Assembly (NCBI RefSeq): GCF_001540865.1
Contig: NC_033623.1
Coordinates: 532,586-596,585, forward strand
Source: Ananas comosus
Taxonomy: Eukaryota > Streptophyta > Magnoliopsida > Poales > Bromeliaceae
DNA length: 64,000 bases
Direction of reading: 5' to 3'
Both the position numbers and the translations under genes were made by a program. Below are positions 10,550-21,772 of the stretch, piece by piece. The notes below the pieces were generated by a model. The model had not been told where the DNA came from. It did not search any database and worked only from the letters and a program-made list of their open reading frames with translations. Each line of letters begins with the position of its first letter. The first letter of the stretch is position 1.

Positions 10550-13500
10550 TCAATCCCAACTATCTCTATTCCTCCTGAATGTTTTCTTTTGTGAGAGAGC
10601 TTTTTTGTTCAGAATCCTCTTTTGCTCTCCAACAGCAGCCCTTCAATAACAAAGGGAACGAGGTAACTCATTCAGTTCCATTAACATAGTTTAACAGTAT
10701 ATCATCTTCGAGTCTAAACAGAACAAGTTGAAAGCAAAATGACATCCTTTTCTTAATATAAAGGAAACCGTAGATAAATATGGCTTACAATTTTTCAATC
10801 CTTTTCTTTTGCTCTTCTGAAGGAGGCGGTGGAACATATGATGCAGCATCAATAATAGCCTGCTCGGAAAAAAGAAAGGATTTAGAAAAGAGTAAAAGGA
10901 AGAAGCCCCCACAATTAAGAAGGGCAAAGAACAAAAGACAAATGAAGTAAAATTTTGTGTTCTGCTAGATAAAGAAGCCCAAGTTCACTACTGGACCTGC
11001 AATTTCTCGAGAGCGTCTTCGATGTTACCCCTGCAAAAGATTAACCAATCGATTGAATTCACAACCAATTGAAAATACGGCATACTACAGCAAAAGATGG
11101 TAGTTTACTTTTGGGTTCTTGTCTTTGTAGAAGAAATTACAAGCTCCCCATCCTTGTTGATACGATTCTTTTCCTGTGAAAAAGACCCCCAGCTATCAGG
11201 TTGGAATGATTTAAGGACCAAATGAACGGGATGATAATATTCAGAAGGTTTTGAGAGTAACCATTTGAAGTATTCTCTCCCTAATTCTCTCACCCAACCA
11301 ATTTGCCTGCTTGACATTGAAGCGCATGTCCACCTTGGTATTCACTGCAAGAATAAAGATTATGCTACAAATTTAGAAAGCCAAAAAATGAAAATTAATA
11401 CCGAAAAGCAGCAAATTGCAGGAGATTAAATAATTGCAACAACAAAACGCATGTAAAATGTTAAATAATAGGCACAAACACCACGTATAAGTAGAAGCCA
11501 ATCTGATACAGAGACAATATATAAACCAAGTTAGGCCCTAACATGAACCAAGGGATGAATATTCCTCAAGAGCAAGGGTATTCAACAGAGCACAAAAAAC
11601 AATAAAATCTATTATAGGAAGTTGTGTGTCCAGATGTCTACCATGTAACATGATTAGCAGTTATTGCCTCGCAAAGAGGCAGAAAATTCTACATAACACA
11701 AGAAATATGGTGGAAAAAACAAATAAATTGTTATAGCCTTAGAATGAGAACGGGTAGGGAAGGACTAAAATGCACCATCACATCCTAAGCAATAAAAGAT
11801 AGATTTCTAGAGACATTTGAAATAACGATGAAAAAGCACCTAGAAAATTGATAAAGATAGCAAAACCAAAGCAAATAAGAGTACAATTAATAGGTTGCTA
11901 GCCTGAGTTGAGATTAAAATCCACCCAAAAAGAAAAAAGAAACCGAAACATTTCATGAGTTGCACTTCTTAGAGTATAAAACTTTATTTGGTACTTTAAC
12001 AATTATATTTTAGAGACCATAATAAGAAAATAAATGATAACAATAATAAACTCATCACACCTTTGTTGACATTCTGACCACCAGGCCCACCACTTCTTGC
12101 AAAGCTAACAGTGACATGATCTGCAGAATAAAGGAATTTCAAATTAGACAAGAGAAAACTGAAAAATGTTTAATTTAGACAACATAATATGCCCAGTAAT
12201 CTTGAACAAAAGAAAAACACTAACATCAAAATGTGTCAAATAACACCTGCATCAATATTGCTCAATCTTCCTGTCAATATCAACATGTATAATGTATAAA
12301 GTAAAAATATGCCAAATGTAAAGTCAAAGCATGCCAACAATTGATGCCACCACAGTTATCAGAGGCTACAAAGCAGGGTTTGAGTTTTGCCGAAAACAGT
12401 CCGATGTCCAAAATAATGATATGCAGTTATTTATAGTACTCACTGAAAATTAACAATTGTTCTGTAAAACATGCTAACAATTAAATGTTACAAGTTACAA
12501 CTTGTATCAGCTTATTTGCAAGCTGAAAGGTTAAAATTCAACATAGATTAAATCCTTCTAAACAGAGACACTCCGCAGCTCTTCCTCCTTTCTCTTAGCA
12601 GGTATTTCAAACATTAAATAAATTCCCCCATTTTTAAAAAAAAAATCAAATGATATTTTTGCATTCCCATGCAACACCCATTAGAAGTAAATCAATCACT
12701 CAATTATTATCCAAAATTTCATCATACATTGATCTCTTGTACCTAAAAAGCTATCACATCTTATTTCATCAATACAAAGTTTCTTTCCTAATCAAGGACT
12801 CTAAAAATTTAGCAACAATCAAATTATTTTAATATTCTTCATGAAAAGCTAAAATGAGCCAATTTACAAAGCTTCTAAACCCCACTTTAGAAGAAATCAT
12901 GGATATGCCTTACTGTGTAAAAAGGATCCTATTAGGGCTGGATTCATTTACACAAGACTACTATACAATTTCGTAACTGATTTTTTATCAGCCTCATTTG
13001 GAGTCTACAAAATATAAGAAAAATAGAGGCAAATATCCGTCTGAAAATCCTAAGGCAGAATAGGACGTTAACTGAAACTAAATTGACCCCAATTGACTCA
13101 ATCTCGACCATTTATGGACTCAATTTACAAGACTTAACTACAACTTGGCTCCATTCATGGCTATGAAGACCCTCAGCAAGAATAACACTCCTGTCCAAAC
13201 TGAAATCTAATTACACTTACTCAGATTTAGACCCAAAGACTGGCTAATATTTGACCTACACCAATTGATTTCGAACCGGCTCAAACTTGACAATCCATAG
13301 GCTCGATTAGCTAGACTAAAACTGATCTAATTTAGTCACACCAATGAAAATCCTTTAAGAAGAATATAAGATCTGCCCGAACTGAGACCTACCCACAGTT
13401 ATTCAGATTTTAGATCCAAATACAGGCAACGCTGACCAGCCTTGATCAATTCGAACTGATTCAATCTTGACAATTTAGCCACTTGATAACCCAGTTCACG

Positions 13501-14208
13501 CCTAAACTAAATCAAGCGTAGCTTATCCGCCAGAAAAATATATTTCCTACAGAAAAGATACTAAGATAGCAACTATATATATCAAATTGAACAAATATCA
13601 GATGCAATTTTCAATGCAACATTACTATATGCTCAAAATGGAGAATATTTTTGGCAATACTTCTACTATTTCATAATAGCTCCCTAGATTGGAAGGCGAA
13701 ACAATCCAATCTTGCTCACATCTAACAATTTCGCTGAGATTTACAAAAAGACCAAAATTGATTAACCAATACAAATTAAAAAGGGCCCTAAATTGCAAAA
13801 ATTTCTTCCCTTTCATTTCCATTAGCAACCATATATTCGATTATCCAAACACAACGCTATGTCCTTTCACTGATAACATATATTAGCATACTAATCGACA
13901 AGATAACCCTAAACAAATATGGCGAACGATTTATCCATCATTTCTCAGTCCATTTTCGTTATTCTTTAGATCGACACGATCGAGAATAGGAATTTACCCA
14001 GCGTGATCTTGGGGCTGGGCTCGGATCCCGCGGAGACGGCCCGGTCCTCGGCTTCTCGGAGGATCTGCTGCATCATCGAGAGCCGTGCCGACACCTTCTT
14101 CCCCCCATCCGCCTCCGCCGCCGACTCCGACGCCGCGCATCGGACGTGCCTAATCCCGAAGTGGATGCGGCTCGGAAAGAGGAGGATACTGCTTCGGAGA
14201 ATCGCCAT
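10550..14208 (-). CDS. ArfB/ICT1-like peptidyl-tRNA hydrolase (GGQ protein), 7 exons
   Basis: Single-domain relative of class I peptide release factors. The family (bacterial ArfB/YaeJ, mitochondrial ICT1) hydrolyses peptidyl-tRNA on stalled ribosomes. Seven exons can be joined in phase: about 13998-14208, 12061-12120, 11262-11344, 11109-11173, 10997-11030, 10789-10859 and 10550-10640, giving about 204 aa. Exon 2 encodes DHVTVSFARSGGPGGQNVNK, with the catalytic GGQ near residues 84-86. Exon 3 continues VNTKVDMRFNVKQANWLGER. The last exon encodes a basic tail, KKALSQKKTFRRNRDSWD, of the kind that enters the mRNA channel in ArfB. The N-terminus (ILRSSILLFPSRIHFGIRHV) is basic and amphipathic with no acidic residues, as in an organelle-targeting peptide. 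ATG at 14208 is the first start after a GA tract. A stop right after the exon 6 donor would truncate the protein if that intron were kept. The organelle is inferred. Confidence 0.92.
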
Positions 14209-14215
14209 TGTTGCG

Positions 14216-14217
<2 letters not shown>

Positions 14218-14268
<51 letters not shown>

Positions 14269-14291
14269 TAGGGTTAAGGTTAGGGTTAGGG
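14218..14291 (-). promoter_or_regulatory. GA tract plus telomere-like (telobox) leader of the ArfB-like gene
   Basis: Starting about 10 bp upstream of the start codon is a pure (GA)n tract (about 14219-14263), followed at once by several telomere-type units, read on the gene strand as CCCTAACCCTAACC. Teloboxes (AAACCCTA) are common in promoters of plant translation-related genes. In Arabidopsis, GA repeats and teloboxes together mark Polycomb-recruiting elements. The sequence is seen directly; any regulatory role is inference. Confidence 0.6.
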
Positions 14292-14669
14292 GATTTGATT
14301 TGCCGTGAGAGAGGTGTTCGTGGGTGTTTTGTGGACGTCGCGGAGAGTGGAGGTGAGGGAGGGAACGAACGAAAGAGAAAGCTCGAAGCGGATATACTCA
14401 GTAGTGGTTCGTGGGTCTAAATATCTAGATCCGACCCGTCATAGATCCGAGGTTTTTTTTCTTTTTCTTTTTTATTTTTCTTTTTTGACTTATATTATTA
14501 TTTTATTATAAACATAATTTCTCAATTGTACCATAAATACTAAATAAATAAAGAAATAAAAGGAACTGTCCCCAACGTTAATAAACTGCATAATCTAATC
14601 CCCCTTAACATAGTTACTGTAACATTAGAAAAATAAAAAATATATATTTTTTATTTTGAGGGTTATGTG

Positions 14670-14723
<54 letters not shown>

Positions 14724-15295
14724 CAAAACTGAATTTAAAATTGGATAAAATTAATAACTCTATAAACTATTAATCATGAATAGTTAAGATAATTAATAGT
14801 GTCATCGGCTAAAATGCCATGTTTCTTGCAGTGAAATCTATTAAATTTATTGTCAAATTTGAAAAATTCAATCCCCAATTTGATTCACACATAAGCAACT
14901 AAAATAATTTTGTTTTGAATATTTATTCACAATGGCCCATAATTAAATAGGTCACTATATATACATGGATCGATCGATTTTACTTCCCACAACTCTTATT
15001 AAGCACTAGTTTGATAATGTAGTCTTTAAAAATATCTTTTTTATACTTCCAAGGACATAAAATTTCAAAATGTTTCCAATATTTTATTTTTTTATGCTAT
15101 AAAATTATAGTGTCAACCACTACTAGAGAAACATGTGCTTGTGTAGCTAAATAATGGGATTATTTCTTAGTATTAGTACCATTAAAATAAGTAGTTAACT
15201 ATATATATTCTTCTAAAAATTACTGAAGAAGACATGTATTTCCAAACTCCACATATAGAAATATAAATTTTGTACTATCGTAAGTTCTTTCACAT
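14292..15295. other. Intergenic, upstream of the ArfB-like gene, with (TA)n
   Basis: The first part (to about 14450) is less AT-rich and probably promoter. A (TA)n run lies at 14672-14721. The rest is AT-rich, with no coding signal. Confidence 0.5.
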
Positions 15296-15298
15296 TAA

Positions 15299-16142
15299 GG
15301 GGCTGTTTGGTTGCACGCATTTGCAACTGCAGTGCAGTTGCAAATACGTGCAACCTCAATTCCTTTGTTTGGTTTAGTGTAGTTGAGTTCAACTGCTGTA
15401 GTTCCAACTACACAAGAAGGTCCAAATGCTGCAGTTGAAACTACATCCAAATTGGTCGTAGTTCCAACTGCAGCAGTTGGTGAGGGATAGGATCACCCAC
15501 AAATTAACAATAATAAATAAATAAATAAATAGCTAAATAAATAAATAATATATGTATATAGGTAAATAAAAATACTTGTAAATAAACTCATACTAATAAA
15601 ATTTTTTAGACAATACAAGCTTTGTGCAAAAAATTAAATTTTTTAAATTTATTTTATTTAAAATATAAATATTGTTTTTTTAAAAAATTTTTATAGAATG
15701 TGATCATGTATGTTAATTTAATAAGTTTTAATTAATTATAATTATTAAATTTGATAAAAAAAATGAGAGAATCGTTTAAATTTTAAAGTTTGATTTACAT
15801 ATTAAAATTAAATAAATTAAAAATTTTAAATGTGTCGATTAATAAGTTGAAGAATATTATATATATCTACTTATTTATTTATAAATAGTAAATTTAAATG
15901 ATTAATAAACTTATACAATTATTTTATGTTTAGTGAAGGTAATCTCACCACTCTATCTGAAAAGGTGACAAAATTCACAAATACAACTATCAGCTTCATA
16001 TTACCAAACAGAAGAAATGTAACTGCAGCAGTTGCAACTGCGTAAAACCAAACAGACTAGGTGTAGTTACAACTGCAGCATTTGCAACTGAATGTATTTC
16101 CAACTACACTGTTTCTGCAACTACATCCAACCAAACAGCCCC
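15299..16142. mobile_element. Tourist-like (PIF/Harbinger) MITE, 844 bp
   Basis: The termini GGGGCTGTTTGGTTG and CAACCAAACAGCCCC are perfect inverted repeats and match the typical Tourist start. A 3-bp TAA lies on each side (15296-15298 and 16143-16145), as expected for PIF/Harbinger. Next to each end are several diverged copies of a motif around AACTGCAGCAGTTG; the middle is AT-rich. No transposase ORF. Confidence 0.9.
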
Positions 16143-16145
16143 TAA

Positions 16146-16599
16146 ATGCATGCATAATCTAATACGTGAAATTAAGATTCAAAACCACATTTTATGAGAA
16201 AATTAAATCACCTCCCCCAGTTCCAACGATTTGCCAATGATTTTCTTTTGCTTACTATATAAGGAGTAATAACATAAAATACTTATAATAATCTTACATT
16301 AATAAGTATAGCTTCAGAATAAGAAGCATGTCCCAATTAAAACGATAGAGAATCGAATAGCTATACTTATAATATTATTGAAAATAAGATTATAAAGAGA
16401 AATATTACAAAGATTACAAGTTACTTCTCTGGTCAGAAACAAACATATTAATTCCTCGTGTCCCAAAATAACTCATCACGAAATTAGAGCGAAATAACAA
16501 AAATTGCGATCCGATTAGTTAAAAAAATTATTTAAAGTGAACTTTATAGAACTTTAAATCTCGATTTGCTACATAGTGCGTCTTTCATCTGAGCTGAAG
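16146..16599. other. Gap between the MITE and the first wax-synthase-like gene
   Basis: AT-rich DNA downstream of the minus-strand gene that ends at 16600; it probably contains its 3' UTR. Nothing else seen. Confidence 0.45.
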
Positions 16600-17631
16600 C
16601 TAGTGTAGAAAAAACAGTGCCCGCCTGAGTAATGCTGCGGCGGTGCCCTCCAAGAACCGGAGGACGGTGCTGCACTCCAACAAGCGCGCGTCAACCCCGC
16701 TGCTCACTAGTGGCTTGAAGAAGAGCCCCAAAGCGGTGGCGATGACGAACCCCACGGTGATCGGCGTCGCCAACAATGGCGGCAGCGGCGCCCACCCCCT
16801 CAGGCGCCACCACCTCGACCTCTTCACTGCTCCCTCTGCCACCGTGACCATCCCATGCAACACGAAAAACGCCGCGGGCTCCCCCGTGGGGGGCCGCAGC
16901 GTGGCGTAGCAGAACATGGCCTCGTGCATGACCCCGGAGACAAGGAATGCGGCGAGCGCAGCAGTGGTGGGGCCGAGGCTGCGGCGTACGGGGTCATAAA
17001 CGGCGGGACGGAGCACGGCGGAGACCGTGAGGTTCCACCGCCGGCCCCAGAAGTCGCCGAGGGAGGTGGCCAAGTAGGGTTTATTGAACTGGGGCTCGAG
17101 GTCCACGCGCAATGCTCTGCCAACTACGACGGCAGAGAAGGCGAAGACGAGATCGATAGCTAAGTAGAAATGGGCGCAGTAGAGTGAGAGGAGGAGGTAG
17201 GAGTGCATTTGGGGCTTGAAGCGGTAGAGGGGGATGAGGAGGGCGAGGAGGAGGGCTTTAATGGCGGAGGAGAGAAGGGTGAGGGAATTGTGGGGTGGTT
17301 TAGGGTTACGGTTGCGGAGATTGATGGGGAGAGAGGAGAGGAGGAGGAAGGGGAGGAGGGGGAGGGAGGGGTGGAGGGGGCCGACGCCGAAGGAGAGGAG
17401 GAGGAGCTTGAAGAGGGAGAGCCATGAGAGGAAGAAGGCGGAGATGCCGCGGAGGAGGATGGAGGAGAAGGAGAAGGGGAGGAGGGGGAGGAGGGAGATA
17501 ACAGGGAGGAGCGCCGCGAGACGGGGGATGCCCGCGGGGATGCGGGACGCGGCGAAGCGGGCGTAGGACATTGCCATGGCCACGGTGACGGAGACCGTCG
17601 CGAGGGTCCGGAGCTCCGAGTAGTGATCCAT
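16600..17631 (-). CDS. Wax-synthase-like membrane acyltransferase, copy 1
   Basis: Intronless, 343 aa, very GC-rich. The family (jojoba-type wax synthase, long-chain-alcohol O-fatty-acyltransferase, MBOAT-related) joins fatty acyl-CoA and fatty alcohols into wax esters in the ER membrane. Visible hallmarks are the block NKPYLATSLGDFWGRRWN (about residues 183-200) and the histidine motif VSGVMHEAMFCY (about 234-245), followed by PPTGEPAAFFVLHG. Around eight hydrophobic stretches fit a multi-pass protein, for example LLPVISLLPLLPFSFSSILL. Length fits plant wax synthases (about 340-350 aa). A (GA)n tract lies directly upstream. A second copy lies 1.35 kb away on the same strand. Close relatives include other MBOAT-type acyltransferases, so the substrate is not certain. 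Confidence 0.93.
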   Translation of the reverse strand: MDHYSELRTLATVSVTVAMAMSYARFAASRIPAGIPRLAALLPVISLLPLLPFSFSSILLRGISAFFLSWLSLFKLLLLSFGVGPLHPSLPLLPFLLLSSLPINLRNRNPKPPHNSLTLLSSAIKALLLALLIPLYRFKPQMHSYLLLSLYCAHFYLAIDLVFAFSAVVVGRALRVDLEPQFNKPYLATSLGDFWGRRWNLTVSAVLRPAVYDPVRRSLGPTTAALAAFLVSGVMHEAMFCYATLRPPTGEPAAFFVLHGMVTVAEGAVKRSRWWRLRGWAPLPPLLATPITVGFVIATALGLFFKPLVSSGVDARLLECSTVLRFLEGTAAALLRRALFFLH

Positions 17632-17638
17632 GGAGTAG

Positions 17639-17640
<2 letters not shown>

Positions 17641-17681
<41 letters not shown>
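17641..17681 (-). promoter_or_regulatory. (GA)n tract in the leader of wax-synthase-like copy 1
   Basis: A pure GA dinucleotide run (CT on the gene strand) ends about 10 bp before the start codon. Similar tracts precede other genes in this window. It is a candidate GAGA/BPC-type element or pyrimidine-rich leader; no function is shown. Confidence 0.5.
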
Positions 17682-17683
<2 letters not shown>

Positions 17684-17759
17684 GCAAGTGGCCATGACCA
17701 TGAGAGGAAGAAGGGTTATGCATGGTTCACGTGGAATGTACGTAAAAGTCATGCAAAGA

Positions 17760-18985
17760 ACGTTGGCAATGAGAAAGTCATTTTTGGTCGCATAACAATT
17801 AACAGATTAAAAACTTTCACATTACACATAAATATGACAAAATTTCATATTACTTCTGATAAATTTTTTTTGTCATTTTACATATATAGCATAAGATGAT
17901 TGATTTATAATTATATATTTTTTGACATATTTACTATTAATAAGAACTTTTTTTTTTGGCCACAATGCTTTTGTGAGAAGAGAAATTTTACCGGAACTGG
18001 TTAGATGAGATCGACAAATATATAATCTATCAAATTATGAATTTAACAATGTAAAACAATGGTCCTTATAAAAGTTTTGTTATTTAAATTTTGTATACTA
18101 TAATGCAACAAAACAATAGTTGAAAGTTCAGGAATTATCCCAATGTGAGATCACACAATTCGCCGTCTATCACGTGAATGGATGAACTAAATATTTTACT
18201 CCATGTTCTTTCGATTTTGTAGTAGAGAATAAACATGATATATTTGAAAACAATAAAATTCGGAGCGTAAAGCAATTAAATATTTAAATTAAACAAATGA
18301 TTCAGCACTAGAACAGGAACAAATTAAAATAACAAAAACAAACATTAGGCCAAAAGTTTAAATCAAATTTGATTCCAATAAATTAAAATCACTGGAATCA
18401 ATTTTTTTAATTTCAATTAAAACCAAACCCCAGATTTATATTAACTGAGGTAAGGATCAATTGACCCAAGGCTTCTTCTTTCTCAACCTTACAAGAATAA
18501 ATATATAAAAATGCATTCAAACTCTCTCAACAATAGGCAAATTCGGAAATAAGCCCCTAAAGTATATCTGTAAATTTTTTATTGAGATCCCTTAATATTT
18601 CACTTTTAAGAATTGAATAATTATAGGCAAATAAATTAAAATTTTAATTACTAAATTGATTGATAAATCTAGCAAATAACTTAATATTTTATACTACTTT
18701 ATAGCAAATAAAATCAAATAGAATAACTGCTAATAGCTATTATTAGCTATAAAACACAACTTAATTAACTTAATTTTTTTTTTAAAAAAATTATAGAGGT
18801 ATCAATTAAAAAAAAAAGTTGGAGGTGTCTAATTCAGAAGCACTTTTACCAAATAAATATGAACGAACGAGTATTACCACAAGCAATTAATCAAAGCTCC
18901 TCATTTTTCCGAGGTGGGGCCCCCGGTCAACTCCCGGTTCGGTTAATTCGGTTAACTTGAACCGGACCGGGTCGAGAGGGAGAGG
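17760..18985. other. Spacer between the tandem wax-synthase-like genes
   Basis: AT-rich and gene-free. It should hold the promoter of copy 1 and the 3' end of copy 2. GC-rich DNA at 18905-18985 is the immediate 3' flank of copy 2. Confidence 0.5.
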
Positions 18986-20017
18986 TCAGAGGAGGCTTCG
19001 ACCGGTCTCCTCCACGAAGGCGACCATGGCCATGCACTCCTCGAGCATCCTCTCGTCCGTGCCCCCGCGAAACAACGGGGGCACGAAGAGCCACAGCCCC
19101 GTCCCCACCACGAACCCCACCGTTACCGGCGCCGCCACCCACCTCGGCGGCGCCGGCGCCGCGCTCCGCCGCCGCGCCCACCACCCCTCCGCCGCGGTGC
19201 AGAGGCCGTGGAGCGCGAAGAACGCGGTGACCTCCCCCGTGGGGGGCGCCGCGAGGGTGATGTAGTAGAACATGGCCTCGTGCATGAGCCCGGAGACGAG
19301 GAACGCGGCGACGACCCCCGCGGCGCGGCCCAGGCGCGCGCGCACCGGGTGGTACACGGCAGGGCGGAGTGCGGCGGAGACCATGAGGTTCCAGCGCCGT
19401 CCCCAGAAGTCGCCGAGGGAGGTGGCCAAGTAGGGCTTGTTCGCCTGCGGCTCGAGCTCCACGCCGAGCGCCCCGCGCGCGGCCGCGGCGGAGAGGGCGA
19501 GGAGGAGCTCCAGGGACACGTAGATGTGGAAACAGAGGATGCCCAGAAGAAGGTAGGGGCTCATTCGGTCTCTGAAGCGGTAGAGGGACGCGAGGAAGGC
19601 GTAGAGGAGGAGCTTCGCGGCGACGGAGAGGAGGAAGAGAACGGTGGAGGAGGAGGATGTGTGTTGTTGTTTTGTGTTGGTAAAGGAACGGAGCTTGACG
19701 GGGAGGGAGGAGGTGAGGAGGAAGGGGAGGAGGGGGAGGGAGGGGTGGAGGGGGCCGAGGCCGAAGGAGAGGAGGAGGAGCTTGAAGAGGGAGAGCCATG
19801 CGAGGAGGAACCCGGCGGTGCCGCGGAGGGTGATGGAGGAGAAGGAGAAGGGGAGGAGGGGGAGGAGGGAGATGACGGGGAGGAGCGCAGCGAGGCGGAG
19901 GGCGCCGGGGGTGACGCGCGACGAAGCAAAGCGCGCGTAGGACATTGCGATGGAGACGACGACGGTGACCCTCGCGAGGCTCCACAGCTCCGACGGTATC
20001 GCCATTGTCGTCACCAT
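18986..20017 (-). CDS. Wax-synthase-like membrane acyltransferase, copy 2
   Basis: Intronless, 343 aa, and a clear tandem paralogue of the gene at 16600-17631: same length, same strand and largely colinear. It keeps the family block NKPYLATSLGDFWGRRWN and the histidine motif VSGLMHEAMFYY, then PPTGEVTAFFALHG. It differs from copy 1 in the hydrophilic loop after FLLTSSLPVKLR, where it carries an NTKQQHTSSSST insert, and in the C-terminus (GGTDERMLEECMAMVAFVEE). Expected role: an ER acyl-CoA:fatty alcohol acyltransferase in wax or related lipid synthesis. Both histidine and DFWGRRWN motifs are intact, so it is probably functional. Start at ATG 20017 gives an N-terminus (MVTTMAIPSELWSLARV) that aligns with copy 1. 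Confidence 0.93.
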   Translation of the reverse strand: MVTTMAIPSELWSLARVTVVVSIAMSYARFASSRVTPGALRLAALLPVISLLPLLPFSFSSITLRGTAGFLLAWLSLFKLLLLSFGLGPLHPSLPLLPFLLTSSLPVKLRSFTNTKQQHTSSSSTVLFLLSVAAKLLLYAFLASLYRFRDRMSPYLLLGILCFHIYVSLELLLALSAAAARGALGVELEPQANKPYLATSLGDFWGRRWNLMVSAALRPAVYHPVRARLGRAAGVVAAFLVSGLMHEAMFYYITLAAPPTGEVTAFFALHGLCTAAEGWWARRRSAAPAPPRWVAAPVTVGFVVGTGLWLFVPPLFRGGTDERMLEECMAMVAFVEETGRSLL

Positions 20018-20876
20018 TTTATTCTTTTTTCTTTTTTATGAGTTCTTATTTTTTCTCCTCCAATACTATGAAATAGTTTTCCAGTGCGTTGACTTTTTAC
20101 GCTATTGAACCAAGGGGTACATTGACTTTAGAGAGCTCAACAGATTTGGATCTTACAATTTATCCTTAAACGAGAGAAAGTAGTTGGGTGGACCTTGTCC
20201 ACCACGTCAGCAAAGAATGAATCCATATTCTTACTCGTAAAAATAAAAATAAAAAATGAAACACTATTTTAAGTCAAAGAGTTCGTAAAAGAAAATGTTA
20301 ATCAGGTATTTTTGTTTATAATAAAAAAAACATAATATTCTTGGAGAGTATTAATTTATATAAAACAAATTCGTTATTTAGAAAACATTTTTTTTTTTTA
20401 TAATTTAGTGTACATAGTTTGATTGGTACCTTTGGTATTCGATCACGAGATCGAATATTCAATCTCTTTTATGATTATTGTATTAATGGACTGAGATGAA
20501 TGAGATGTATGATCTTGTTAACAAATAAATAAATAAGTAAATAGTTAGTATTTACAAGTTATTAGGGCAATGAGTTGACTAATTAGCACTGTATTATACG
20601 TAAAACCTTTCTTTATGTGTACGTGGATCACATGGCTTCCTCTACTAGTCTGAAGGTCGACATAAAAACCCATTTTATTTTTAATTTTAATCCTCATCTC
20701 TTACCATTTTTTTACAAATTTTTATTAGATTATTTGCTCGACCTCACATTTCTTATTTGATAGTTTCAATTTAACCATTTAAATTATTTTAAATAACAAT
20801 TTTTTAGTTAATAAATATAATCTACTTAATTTGTGCTATATATGATAGGCACTTATAAAGGTCATGAAGCCCCCCC
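20018..20876. other. Upstream region of wax-synthase-like copy 2
   Basis: AT-rich DNA that probably includes the promoter. No gene. It ends in a C run followed by the only ambiguous base (N, 20877). Confidence 0.5.
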
Positions 20877-20877
20877 N

Positions 20878-21094
20878 ATGATTTTTTTTAGTACAATTAA
20901 CACAGCCACTGTTAATTAGTTACAATAAAATATTTAATTTAATAAATAAAATAGGTAAAAATATACATTGGCCTCGTCAAAGTATAGGCCAATTCAATTA
21001 ATATCTTTGATTTAATACTATTTTATTTATTAAATTAAATATTTTATTGTAACTAATTAACAGTGGCTGTGTTAATTGTACTAAAAAAAATCAT
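20878..21094. repeat. Perfect 77-bp inverted repeat beside an N
   Basis: Arms 20878-20954 and 21018-21094 are exact reverse complements, separated by 63 bp. The left arm starts directly after the single N at 20877. The arms include GTACAATTAACACAGCCACT. Exact identity over 77 bp in otherwise drifting AT-rich DNA means either a recent hairpin-forming event or an assembly join. Confidence 0.95.
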
Positions 21095-21099
21095 GTTTC

Positions 21100-21770
21100 A
21101 TAATAAAAATAAATAAATAAATAAAAAGGTTCTATAAAAAGAGAGTAAACGCACTCACTTTGTGCCTGATCATGTAATGTCACTCCCAGCTCAGAATAGC
21201 AACAACTCAGCTGGGGATTAATTGTTTATCATTTGATAATTTAAAAAGCTAGATCATTTAAAGACTCAAATAAGTTTTTGTTGGCTTAAATGGGCTAGCA
21301 TCATGTCCTGTGACGAAATGTTATGTTGGGCCGAGTCATGTTCGAAATGGTGTGAGATTGAGTGGGCCAAGTCATGTTCGAAGTGACGTAAGACTGATTA
21401 GGCCGAGTCACAGTTGAAACCCGTGGGCGCTGTATTTGTATGTTTTTAGTGACTTGGTTGCGTATTTCTAACCGTTCGAGTTTTTGAGATTAATGATTAG
21501 CGCCAATAATCTGACAATTTTAAGTAGTGTGCAGCTCTATATATTAAAAACCCAAAAAATACTATTAAAACATAGCTTTAGACAGGCCTAACACAATTTT
21601 TACTACTTAATAACCAATTTAGTTCCCACGTAAAGAATAATCAACTAAACCAAAAGATGTAGTCATTAAAGCCAAAACAACAATTGTAACTCAAGTTAAT
21701 TTGTGGGGAATTTTGAATCCACCTTTCAGATACACATGTATATATATAATTCACTAGCATATCTAAATAT
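21100..21770. other. Intergenic with short imperfect direct repeats
   Basis: Between 21320 and 21420 a unit of about 43 bp (GGGCCGAGTCATGTTCGAA and variants) is repeated two to three times. No gene recognised. Confidence 0.45.
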
Positions 21771-21772
21771 GA

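Noticed and set aside
14263..14291. Interstitial telomere or chromosome end
   Set aside because: Only a few CCCTAA units, beside a gene start. This is the size of a telobox element, not a telomere array.
16643..17752. Overlapping ORFs in the first wax-synthase-like gene on both strands
   Set aside because: Same GC-rich shadow effect; no motif in any of them.
18927..20041. Long ORFs overlapping the second wax-synthase-like gene in other frames and on the plus strand (up to 352 codons)
   Set aside because: They arise from very high GC content with few stops and are mostly Arg/Pro/Gly/Glu low complexity. The 343-aa frame has the family motifs.
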